Notes under the pieces: model-generated
What the model was told of the DNA's origin: nothing
Databases searched by the model: none
What the model saw: the letters and a program-made list of their open reading frames with translations, nothing else
Position numbers and translations under genes: made by a program
In this document: one piece after another, positions 44,751 through 53,097 of the stretch
Layout: each line of letters begins with the position of its first letter
How positions within the stretch are numbered: position 1 is the first letter of the stretch
Source of the DNA: Jeongeupia chitinilytica
GTDB taxonomy: Bacteria > Pseudomonadota > Gammaproteobacteria > Burkholderiales > Chitinibacteraceae
Assembly: GCF_014652315.1 (NCBI RefSeq)
Contig: NZ_BMYO01000002.1
Coordinates: 1-64,000 of the forward strand
DNA: 64,000 nt
Direction of reading: 5' to 3'

Positions 44751-46075
44751 TGTCGCGTTCTATTCTGCCGCTTTTATTGCTATGCGCCACGCTGCCGGCG
44801 TGCGGCGAGCCGCCGGCCGACACCAAAGCTCCGAATTACGACCGGAAACTGGCTGTGCAGCAGGATTATCGGCCGCCGCAGGGGTGGCAGACCGAGTGCG
44901 TCGGCTATCACCTGATCGATCTGCCCGGTCCGATCGAAGTCGCCATCGGCGGCAGCCCCGGTTTTGAGAAGAACCTGTTTACGCGCGGCGACCTCATCGA
45001 TATCGGCGAAGCATGGGTAAAAGTCGTGGAGGCACGCGATTTGACTCACACTGAATTTGTCAAGTTGGCCAATTCCACCGAAGCAAGGGATGCTAACGTG
45101 CGCGACTTGCAGGAAAAGCTCAAGGACCGGCAGGAGCGACTACAGGAAGCCATTCACGCAAAACAGCGCAGCGAAACGGATCCCAACCATGTAGAGAACC
45201 CTGAAAATCCGACGCCGACTGAATCGGATATCAGAATTAGTCGCGAACAGGTCAAGCAAATGGAAGACTGGATTCAAGAATCCTTGGCTGCAAAGGCCAC
45301 CTGGATCGATCACGACAGTTTCCTCTGGGCAAACGAGTCCGTACAGGTACTGCGGCCCCCATACCTCTACGAGTTTTCATTCAAAAAACATACTTCAATA
45401 GAAGAGGCTAGGGCTTTCGTGCAGCGTTTTCAGACACGCAAGTTGGGCGAAATCCCACCAGAGGCCGGTTTCTGTATTCCATTCGGTTTTATTCGCGGTG
45501 TATCCGGTTTTCCCTATAACGACCAGACCACCTTTCGGGTGAAAGGCGAGCCTGGCGTGTTGTATACGGTAAAGTTCAAGACCAATGTCGATGGCAGCGA
45601 AGGCGTGGCGACCGATGTCGCGGTCAAGGGTTTGGCCGGGCTTATGGGCAAGCTGCAGACGAAGACCTTGGTTTTACCGATGGAATGGTTGCCTGTCGGA
45701 CCTTATCAGGGCGTGCTGACCGGTTTTCATGCCAAGCCGTACAAGGAGACGAAGCTGCCTGATGGTCGCATTCGGATCGAAAGGCGCGATAAGAAAAGTC
45801 AGCCCTATATCGAGATACGGAAGAATCAGGGCGAGATTTATCACGTGGATGCCGGTTTCAGCGGCTTGGCAGATGACCTGATGGTTCCGGCTGTGGCCGC
45901 AGAGTTGAACGGTTTTGCCTACGATGCTGACCCGATCATGAACAACCAACCTGCAAAGTCGCTAGAAGCCACGTTGCCGGATTTCAAGCGTTTTATCGCC
46001 AGCGTGCGCTTGCGTGAGGAAAATGCACGCGCGTTGCGGGACCAAGCCGTAATCAAGTCTTCGAAAACACAATGA
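44750..46075 (+). CDS. lipoprotein, probable immunity protein of the PLD effector (Tli4-like)
   Basis: The 441-aa precursor has lipobox LPAC (lipidated Cys18), so the mature protein is periplasmic and membrane anchored. The segment TECVGYHLIDLPGPIEVAIGG resembles the N-terminal domain of Tle immunity proteins (Tli4). A Lys/Glu-rich helix (about 100-170) and a beta-rich C-terminal part follow. The start overlaps the effector stop as TGATG, which secures co-production. A periplasmic immunity protein fits a lipase that acts on membranes from outside. Assignment to the family is by eye. Confidence 0.78.
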   Translation: MSRSILPLLLLCATLPACGEPPADTKAPNYDRKLAVQQDYRPPQGWQTECVGYHLIDLPGPIEVAIGGSPGFEKNLFTRGDLIDIGEAWVKVVEARDLTHTEFVKLANSTEARDANVRDLQEKLKDRQERLQEAIHAKQRSETDPNHVENPENPTPTESDIRISREQVKQMEDWIQESLAAKATWIDHDSFLWANESVQVLRPPYLYEFSFKKHTSIEEARAFVQRFQTRKLGEIPPEAGFCIPFGFIRGVSGFPYNDQTTFRVKGEPGVLYTVKFKTNVDGSEGVATDVAVKGLAGLMGKLQTKTLVLPMEWLPVGPYQGVLTGFHAKPYKETKLPDGRIRIERRDKKSQPYIEIRKNQGEIYHVDAGFSGLADDLMVPAVAAELNGFAYDADPIMNNQPAKSLEATLPDFKRFIASVRLREENARALRDQAVIKSSKTQ

Positions 46076-46100
46076 CCCTCATTTTTACCGCTTCAAACTG

Positions 46101-47960
46101 ATGCTCGAATCCCTGCTTCCCTATTACGAACGCGAACTCGGCTATCTGCGCGAGCTGTCGGGCGAATTCGCCCAGCGTTACCCGAAAATCGCCGGCCGGC
46201 TGCAAATGGAGGGCGATCAGTGCGAGGATCCGCATACCGAGCGGCTGGTCGAGTCGTTCGCGTTTCTGGCCGCGCGCATCCATCGCAAGCTCGATGACGA
46301 GTACCCGGAGATCGCGTCGAGTTTTCTCGACGTGCTGTATCCGCACTATCTGCGGCCGATTCCGGCGACGACAATCGTGCAGTTCGAATGCGACCCGCAA
46401 CGGCCCGAAATCGCCAAGCGCTATACGGTAGCGCGGCAGCAGCCGGTGCATGCGCCGGCGATGGGCGGCGTCGTATGCAAGTTCCGCAGCTGCTACCCGG
46501 TCGACCTGTACCCGCTGTCGCTCGCCAGCGCGCGGCTCGAGCTGACCAGCGGTTCGGGGCATCTGCGGCGGATGGCGCCCGACGCGGCGGCAGTGCTGAC
46601 GCTGGAACTGGAAACGCACGGCGATCTGGATGTTGCCGCGATCGATCTGCAATCGCTGCGCTTCTTCCTCGACGGCGAACCGGCGCTGATGCACTTGCTG
46701 TACGAGCTGCTGCTGTCGAAAACCCAGCGCGTGCGCGTCGGTGACGGCAGCGACGATCCGGCCCGCACGCGCGAGTTGCCGGGCGGCTGCATCCAGCCGG
46801 TCGGTTTCGGCCGCGACGAAGGCGTGCTCGAGTACGATGCGCGCTCCTTTGTCGGCTACCGGCTGCTCACCGAGTACTTCAGCTTTCCGGACAAGTTCCT
46901 GTTCGTCGATGTCACCCGGCTTGGGGAAGTGGCGCCGCGGCTGGTCGGCGGCAAGCTGGTGATCCAGTGCCTGATCGGCCAGTACCCGGAGACCGAGCGC
47001 CATGCGCGCTTGCTGAATCATCTGGCGGCAAACCACTTCAAGCTCGGCTGCACGCCGATCGTCAACCTGTTCACCCAGCCGGGCGAGCCGATCCGTGTGA
47101 CGCACCAGAAGGCGTCGTACCCGGTGCTGGCCGACAGCCGCAAGCAGGCGGCGTACGAGGTGATCCAGATTTCGCGCGTGGTACGGGTCGAAAAGACCGG
47201 TGCCAGCGAGAGCAGCGAAGAGGTGCTGCCGTTCTACGCGATCCGCCATGGCGGCGAGAAGGGCGGGCCGCGCTTCTACTGGCACGCCAGCCGCGAGGCA
47301 TCGCCGCGGGCCGGCGACAAGGGCAGCGATCTGGAGCTGCATCTGGTCGATCTGGATTTCAACCCGGTGCGCCCGGCGGCGGAGGTGCTGAGCCTCGAGC
47401 TGCTGTGCAGCAACCGCGACCTGCCCGAGCAGATTCCGTTCGGCGGCAGCCAGTCCGGCACGCATACCGATTTTTCGCTTCCGGGCCATTCGGTGGTCAA
47501 GCGCGTCAAGCTGCTGCGCAAGCCGACGCAAAGCCTGCGCGCGCCGCTGAAGCGTGGCCTGCAGTGGCGCCTGATTTCGCATCTGTCGCTCAACTACCTG
47601 TCGATCATCGACGGTGGCAAGAGCACGCTGCAGGAAATGCTGGCGCTGTACAACCTGACCGATTCGCCGGTGACCAACCGGCAGATCCAGGGCCTGCATG
47701 CGATCAGCAGCCAGGCCGCGGTGACGCGCGTCGCCGGGCGGGATTTCTCCGGTTTCGTCCGCGGGACAGAGGTGACGCTGACGCTGGACGAGGACTATTA
47801 CGTCGGCGGCGGCATTTACCTGTTTGCCAGCGTGCTCGAGCGCTTTTTCGCGCTGTATTGCGCGCCGAACAGTTTCAGCCGCTTGCGCGTGCGCACGGTG
47901 CAACAGAACGAGGAGGTGGCGGCATGGCCGGCACGCGCGGGCGAAGCCATCGTGATCTGA
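46101..47960 (+). CDS. tssF: type VI secretion baseplate subunit TssF
   Basis: The 619-aa protein begins LLPYYERELGYLRELSGEFA and continues with YPKIAGRL, VESFAFLAARIH and LYPHYLRPIP, the clear TssF signature. It is complete to the C-terminal VEVTLTLDED-like block. Composition returns to the high-GC pattern of the core genes. Its 3' end overlaps tssG by 37 bases. Confidence 0.97.
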   Translation: MLESLLPYYERELGYLRELSGEFAQRYPKIAGRLQMEGDQCEDPHTERLVESFAFLAARIHRKLDDEYPEIASSFLDVLYPHYLRPIPATTIVQFECDPQRPEIAKRYTVARQQPVHAPAMGGVVCKFRSCYPVDLYPLSLASARLELTSGSGHLRRMAPDAAAVLTLELETHGDLDVAAIDLQSLRFFLDGEPALMHLLYELLLSKTQRVRVGDGSDDPARTRELPGGCIQPVGFGRDEGVLEYDARSFVGYRLLTEYFSFPDKFLFVDVTRLGEVAPRLVGGKLVIQCLIGQYPETERHARLLNHLAANHFKLGCTPIVNLFTQPGEPIRVTHQKASYPVLADSRKQAAYEVIQISRVVRVEKTGASESSEEVLPFYAIRHGGEKGGPRFYWHASREASPRAGDKGSDLELHLVDLDFNPVRPAAEVLSLELLCSNRDLPEQIPFGGSQSGTHTDFSLPGHSVVKRVKLLRKPTQSLRAPLKRGLQWRLISHLSLNYLSIIDGGKSTLQEMLALYNLTDSPVTNRQIQGLHAISSQAAVTRVAGRDFSGFVRGTEVTLTLDEDYYVGGGIYLFASVLERFFALYCAPNSFSRLRVRTVQQNEEVAAWPARAGEAIVI

Positions 47961-48955
47961 GCGGCGAAATCGCCGCCGACGCGACGCAATACGGCTTTTT
48001 TCAGGCGGTGCGGCTCTTGTCGCTGGCCGCACACAAGCAGGGGAAACGTCGCGGGCCGCTACCGGACAAGTTGCGGTTTCGCACGCTGGCGACGCTGTCG
48101 TTTCCGCCGAGCGAACTGACGCGCTATCAGCCGGCGAACGACGATGCCGAAGCCGGGGCGCCGGATGAACTCGGCGTCGCCTTCATGGGCCTGACCGGGC
48201 CGTCGGGCGTGCTGCCGACCAGCTATACCGAGCTGCTGATCGAACGGCGGGCACATTTCCGTGATACCGCGCTGCACGGTTTTTTCGACCTGTTCAGTCA
48301 TCGCGCGATCTCGCTATTCTACGGTGCGTGGCGCAAGTACCGGTTCTGGCTCGCGGCCGAGGCCGGCGAAACCGAAGGTTTCTCGCGCAACCTGCTCGAT
48401 CTGGCCGGGCTTGGGCTGTCGCGACTGCGCGACCGGCTCGGTGGCGAGAACGGTCTCGATGAGACGCTGTTCATCTACTACGCCGGCCTGCTGAGCCAGA
48501 AGCCATTGTCGAGCCAGGCACTGGTGACCCTGATCGAGGGTTTCTTCGACGTACGGGCCGAGCTGGGCCAGTTTGCCGGCCAGTGGATCGACGTCCCGCG
48601 TGACGAGCAGACGCAACTCGGGCAGTCCGGTTGCGAGCTGGGCCTGTCGGCGTTTGCCGGCAGTCGGATCTGGGACCGGCAGACCAAGGTCGAGCTCAGG
48701 CTCGGCCCGCTGCGTCGCGCCCGCTTCGATGCGCTGCTGCCCGGTGGCGCCGGGGCCGATGCCTTGCAGCAACTGCTGCAGTTCGCGCTCGGTCACGGTC
48801 TGGCGTGCGACGTGCGGCTGGTGCTCGACAGGCGCGACACCCCCAGACCGGTCCTGAACGACGCCTCGCCATTGCGGCTCGGTGGCAATGCCTGGCTGGT
48901 TGCCAGCATGCCGAAGTCCGATCCGGACGAGATGAGTTACACGCTGCTGCACTGA
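47924..48955 (+). CDS. tssG: type VI secretion baseplate subunit TssG
   Basis: The 343-aa protein carries the TssG patterns YGFFQAVRLLSL, LTGPSGVLPTSYTELLIER, FFDLFSHRAISLFYGAWRKY and WDRQTKVELRLGPL. The reading frame is open far upstream inside tssF, but ATG 47924 has AGGAGG 7 bases before it and gives a family-like N-terminus. It forms the baseplate wedge with TssF and TssE. Confidence 0.95.
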   Translation: MAGTRGRSHRDLSGEIAADATQYGFFQAVRLLSLAAHKQGKRRGPLPDKLRFRTLATLSFPPSELTRYQPANDDAEAGAPDELGVAFMGLTGPSGVLPTSYTELLIERRAHFRDTALHGFFDLFSHRAISLFYGAWRKYRFWLAAEAGETEGFSRNLLDLAGLGLSRLRDRLGGENGLDETLFIYYAGLLSQKPLSSQALVTLIEGFFDVRAELGQFAGQWIDVPRDEQTQLGQSGCELGLSAFAGSRIWDRQTKVELRLGPLRRARFDALLPGGAGADALQQLLQFALGHGLACDVRLVLDRRDTPRPVLNDASPLRLGGNAWLVASMPKSDPDEMSYTLLH

Positions 48956-48995
48956 TACATACCGACCCATAACGACATCCACACGAGAATCCACC

Positions 48996-51635
48996 ATGCC
49001 CACGCCCCTGAAAGCCCTGGTTGCCAAGCTGACGCCGACAGCACGCGCGGCGGTCGAAGACGCCGCCAACCGCGCGGTGACCCGTACGCATTTCGAGATC
49101 GAGATCGAACACGTCCTGCTGTCGCTGATCGACCAGACCGACAACGCCTTCACGGCCGCACTGCGCGCCGGTGGTGTCCCGCTGACACAGTTCGAACGCG
49201 AGCTCGACGGTACGCTCGAACAGTTCAAGCGCGGCAATACCCGCAATCCGGTACTGTCGAGCTGGCTGCCGCGCTGGCTGGAAAAGGCGTGGCTGATCGC
49301 CGGTGCCGAGCATGGCGAACAGGAGATTTCCAGCCTCGATCTGCTGCTGGCACTGCTCGACGACGAAGGGCTGCGCGCGTCGATCAACGGCGCCGCCGCA
49401 GCGCTGGCCAAGCTGGACCGTCAGGCGTTGCGTCAGGGCTATGCGGCGCTGCGCCGCCACGGCGAGGAAGGTGGCAACGCGGTGAGCGATTCGGTACCCG
49501 AGGCCAGCGATCCGATCGTCGTGCCGGCCGCCGGCAAGCGCGGCTCGCCCGGTCTGGACAAGTACACGATCGATCTGACCGCGCAGGCACGCGCCGGCAA
49601 GATCGATCCGGTGCTCGGCCGCGATGCCGAAATCCGGCTGATGACCGACATCCTGATGCGCCGGCGCCAGAACAACCCGATCCTGACCGGCGAGCCCGGC
49701 GTCGGCAAGACCGCTGTCGTCGAAGGGCTGGCGCTGAAGATCGTCCGCGGCGAGGTGCCACCCGCACTGGCCGGGGTGACGCTGCGCACGCTCGACCTCG
49801 GCCTGCTGCAGGCCGGTGCCAGCGTCAAGGGCGAGTTCGAGAACCGGCTGCGGCAGGTGATCGATGAAGTGAAGGCCAGCCCGGTGCCGATCATCCTGTT
49901 CATCGACGAAGCGCATACGATGATCGGTGCCGGTGGTGCGGCCGGCCAGAACGACGCGGCCAATCTGCTCAAGCCGGCGCTGGCGCGCGGCGAGCTGCGC
50001 ACGATCGCGGCGACGACGTGGGCCGAATACAAGAAGTACTTCGAGAAGGATGCGGCGCTGGCGCGGCGCTTCCAGGTCGTCAAGGTCGACGAGCCGGCGC
50101 CGGAGATTGCCGTGCAGATGGTGCGCGGCATTGCCGAAGCCATGGCGGGACACCACAAGGTGCAGATCCTCAACGAGGCGGTGGCCGCAGCGGTCATTCT
50201 GTCGAGCCGCTACATTGCCGGCCGTCAGTTGCCGGACAAGGCGATCAGCGTGCTCGACACCGCCTGCGCCCGCGTTGCGCTCTCGCGTGCCGGTCGGCCC
50301 GGCCCGATCGAGGATGTCGAAGCGCTGATCGGCAACGTCGACCGTGAACTGGCCACGCTCGAAACCGAGGAAGGCCACGCCGAACGGATCGCTGAACTGA
50401 AGGTGCAGCGTGAAGGGCTGAGCGCCGACCTGGAAACGCTGCAGCAAAAATGGCAGGCGCAGCAGGCGCTGGTGGCCGAAATCGATGAGCTCAGGGCTGC
50501 CGCAACCAGTGGCGGCGCCAAGCCGGCCAAGGGCAAGAAGATCAGCCCGCTGCAAGCCAAGCGCAACGAGCTGCGCGAGCTGCACAAGACCCTGCCGCTG
50601 GCATTCGAATGCGTCGACGAGAACGTCATCGCCGACGTGATCAGTGGCTGGACCGGCATTCCGCTGGGGCGCATGGTCAGCAACGAACTTGAACAGGTAC
50701 AGAAACTCGCCGGCCTGCTGGCCGAGCGCGTCATCGGTCAGGACCATGCGCTCGAGCAGATCGCCGAGCGGGTGCAGATTGCCAAGGCCAACCTCGACGA
50801 CCCGAGCAAGCCCAAGGGCGTGTTCATGCTAGTCGGCCCGTCCGGCGTCGGCAAGACCGAAACCGCGCTGGCGCTGGCCGAGGCGCTGTACGGCGGCGAG
50901 CGCAACCTGATCACGATCAATATGTCCGAGTATCAGGAAGCGCACAGCGTTTCCGGCCTCAAGGGCTCGCCACCGGGCTACGTCGGCTACGGCGAAGGCG
51001 GCGTGCTGACCGAGGCCGTGCGGCGCAAGCCGTACTCGGTGGTGCTGCTCGACGAGGTCGAAAAGGCCCATCCGGACGTGCTCGAGCTGTTCTTCCAGGT
51101 GTTCGACAAGGGCGTGCTCGAGGATTCGGAAGGCCGAGAGGTCGACTTCAAGAACACCATCATCCTGCTGACGTCGAATGCAGGTACCGATCTAGTGATG
51201 CGCGCAGTCGAGGGCGGGGTGACGATCGGCGACGAAAACCGTGATCCGAGCGCCGACGATCTGGTCGAAGTGCTGCGCCCGACGCTGCAGAAGGTGTTCA
51301 AGCCGGCTTTCCTCGGCCGGCTGACCATCGTGCCGTACTTCCCGGTCAGCGACGAAGTGCTGCAGAAGATCGTCGCGCTCAAGCTCGACAAGATCCGCCG
51401 CCGCATCGAAGCCAATCACAACGCCAAGGTCGAGTTCCCGGCCGAACTGGTCGAACTGATCACCTCGCGCTGCTTCGACGTCGACAGTGGTGCCCGCGAT
51501 GCCGACGCGATCCTGACCCGGACGGTGCTGGCGAAAATCTCCAACGAACTGCTGGGCCGTCTGGCCGCGGCCAAACCGGTGAAGAAGATTGCCGTGAGCG
51601 TGAAGGGCGACGAGATCAAGGTGAAGCTGAGCTGA
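48996..51635 (+). CDS. clpV: type VI secretion AAA+ ATPase ClpV (TssH)
   Basis: The 879-aa protein takes apart contracted TssBC sheaths. It has the N-terminal repeat domain (1-150), AAA1 with Walker A GEPGVGKT (about 232), a middle coiled coil (about 440-500) and AAA2 with Walker A GPSGVGKT (about 614). SEYQEAHSVSGLKGSPPGYVG, typical of ClpV, is present. It is the last gene of the plus-strand T6SS operon and ends at a strong terminator. Confidence 0.97.
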   Translation: MPTPLKALVAKLTPTARAAVEDAANRAVTRTHFEIEIEHVLLSLIDQTDNAFTAALRAGGVPLTQFERELDGTLEQFKRGNTRNPVLSSWLPRWLEKAWLIAGAEHGEQEISSLDLLLALLDDEGLRASINGAAAALAKLDRQALRQGYAALRRHGEEGGNAVSDSVPEASDPIVVPAAGKRGSPGLDKYTIDLTAQARAGKIDPVLGRDAEIRLMTDILMRRRQNNPILTGEPGVGKTAVVEGLALKIVRGEVPPALAGVTLRTLDLGLLQAGASVKGEFENRLRQVIDEVKASPVPIILFIDEAHTMIGAGGAAGQNDAANLLKPALARGELRTIAATTWAEYKKYFEKDAALARRFQVVKVDEPAPEIAVQMVRGIAEAMAGHHKVQILNEAVAAAVILSSRYIAGRQLPDKAISVLDTACARVALSRAGRPGPIEDVEALIGNVDRELATLETEEGHAERIAELKVQREGLSADLETLQQKWQAQQALVAEIDELRAAATSGGAKPAKGKKISPLQAKRNELRELHKTLPLAFECVDENVIADVISGWTGIPLGRMVSNELEQVQKLAGLLAERVIGQDHALEQIAERVQIAKANLDDPSKPKGVFMLVGPSGVGKTETALALAEALYGGERNLITINMSEYQEAHSVSGLKGSPPGYVGYGEGGVLTEAVRRKPYSVVLLDEVEKAHPDVLELFFQVFDKGVLEDSEGREVDFKNTIILLTSNAGTDLVMRAVEGGVTIGDENRDPSADDLVEVLRPTLQKVFKPAFLGRLTIVPYFPVSDEVLQKIVALKLDKIRRRIEANHNAKVEFPAELVELITSRCFDVDSGARDADAILTRTVLAKISNELLGRLAAAKPVKKIAVSVKGDEIKVKLS

Positions 51636-51650
51636 TCGCCGGTTGACCAC

Positions 51651-51684
51651 AAAACAAAACGGCCCGGAAGGGCCGTTTTGTTTT
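51651..51684. terminator. bidirectional terminator between clpV and tssA
   Basis: A perfect 15-bp stem, AAAACAAAACGGCCC with GGGCCGTTTTGTTTT, has a short GGAA loop. It ends both converging T6SS operons. Confidence 0.93.
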
Positions 51685-51698
51685 GGCGCTGAACAGGC

Positions 51699-52808
51699 TC
51701 AGTCGTTCGCGCGGATATCCAGCAATTCCTTCAGCTGCCCGAGCGTCGAATCGTCCTTGATCACCGTCTTCAGCCATTCTTCCAGCGGCATCTCGGCCCA
51801 CTTGGCGGCGCGTTCGGCCAGCAGGGCGACGGGGCTGTGCGGTTCGTTGGTACGGAAGTAGCGGGCGACCTCGCGCAACTGGCGCACGGCATCGGCGCGG
51901 GTGGTCACCGGGCCGTGGTTCACTGCGGCTTGCGGCGTGTTCATCGGCGTACTCGCGGTCGGCGGGACAAAGGGGGCGATTTCGGTTGCGGGCGCAGGGA
52001 CGGCGGCGGCCGGCGGTGGCGCGGCGACGACCGTGCCGCCGCACTGTTCCAGCAGCCTACGCGCGACGTCGCCAATCGCGCTCAGGGCATCGCGCACTTC
52101 GGCCAGGCTCGGTGCGTTGTAGCCGAAGCGCTCGTCCAGTTGCTTGTCGAGCGTGCCGTACGCCGTTTGTGCTGTTTCGATTTCGCCGACCAGACGTGCA
52201 AACCAGGGGGCGCCGCAGGCGTTGACTGCCTTGTCGAATACGTCGCCGGCCAGCTTCCCTTCGGCAATTGCCCGGGAGCGGGCATCCTGGTCGCGCAGGC
52301 CGAGGTTTTCGACTTCGCGCGACTCCTGCCAGCGGTACCAGTCGTAGCCGCCGTGTTGCGGCGAGACCAGTGCGACCTGACGCAGGGCGAGGCCGAGCTG
52401 GCTGTTGAGCCATTCGAGCTTGCCGATCCGTTCGTCGAGGTCATCCGGGTCGAATTCGGGGTAGAGCGTTTCCCAGAAGCGGTTCAGCAAGCCCCCGATC
52501 AGGTCGAGACCGAAGGCGGCGCCGCCAAAGCCTTCGGTCTTGGTCAGCGCCTCGGCCAGCCAGACGGCCAGCTGCAGATCCTTGCTCTTGCTGGCGAGTG
52601 CGTCGTCGCACAGCTGGCGGACCTTGCTCCATTCGGCCGTCTTGCGGCTGGATTCCCAGTCGCCCAGATCAAGACTGGGGTCGTCGGCACGACGTGCTTC
52701 GCGAATCGCGTCAAAAAGTGGCGAGTAGCCGAGGTCCTCGCCGGCGGGGGAGTCGGCACTGATCGGAGCGAGCAGCAGTTCGAGGCGGGCGTTGTGGTTG
52801 TTGTCCAT
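51699..52808 (-). CDS. tssA: type VI secretion cap/assembly protein TssA
   Basis: The 369-aa protein has the ImpA N-terminal domain (SADSPAGEDLGYSPLFDAI, LAVWLAEALTKTEGF, NRFWETLYPEFDPDD) and a Pro/Ala-rich linker (about 265-300). A C-terminal helical domain ends in SPVALLAERAAKWAEMPLEEWL. It matches the TssA class that coordinates tube and sheath growth. ATG 52808 was chosen by family fit; the in-frame extension upstream is not conserved. Last gene of the second minus block. Confidence 0.93.
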   Translation of the reverse strand: MDNNHNARLELLLAPISADSPAGEDLGYSPLFDAIREARRADDPSLDLGDWESSRKTAEWSKVRQLCDDALASKSKDLQLAVWLAEALTKTEGFGGAAFGLDLIGGLLNRFWETLYPEFDPDDLDERIGKLEWLNSQLGLALRQVALVSPQHGGYDWYRWQESREVENLGLRDQDARSRAIAEGKLAGDVFDKAVNACGAPWFARLVGEIETAQTAYGTLDKQLDERFGYNAPSLAEVRDALSAIGDVARRLLEQCGGTVVAAPPPAAAVPAPATEIAPFVPPTASTPMNTPQAAVNHGPVTTRADAVRQLREVARYFRTNEPHSPVALLAERAAKWAEMPLEEWLKTVIKDDSTLGQLKELLDIRAND

Positions 52809-52833
52809 TGAGTTCGGTTCCGAGCAAAGGCAC

Positions 52834-53097
52834 TCAGCCCTTGGCGACATTGGGGACGGTGGAAATCAGTGTGGCGCCGCAGCTGGTCTTGTGGCCTTCC
52901 AGCGCGACCGGCTTGCCGTCGATCAGCCAGTTCGGATCGCCTTCGACGATGGTGACGCTGCCGTGTCCCTTCTCGGGGCAGGTGACCGAATCGCCGAGCC
53001 GGGCAATCGCCTTGCCCATGGCCTTGGCGTTGGGTGAAGCGCTGACGACCGAGCCGCCATGGCTGGTCGGATCGCCGAGCCGGATCACTTTCTTCAT
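52834..53097 (-). CDS. PAAR-domain spike-tip protein
   Basis: This 87-aa single PAAR domain (IRLGDPTSHGGSVVSA, IARLGDSVTCPEKGHG, SCGATLIST) has the His and Cys residues that hold the zinc. It has no toxin extension. It sharpens the VgrG tip. The start overlaps the stop of the upstream membrane-protein gene as ATGA; tssA follows after 25 bases. Confidence 0.95.
   Translation of the reverse strand: MKKVIRLGDPTSHGGSVVSASPNAKAMGKAIARLGDSVTCPEKGHGSVTIVEGDPNWLIDGKPVALEGHKTSCGATLISTVPNVAKG

Noticed and set aside
48696..50747. 683-residue minus-strand frame opposite tssG and clpV
   Set aside because: Antisense shadow; both plus-strand genes are full length and conserved.
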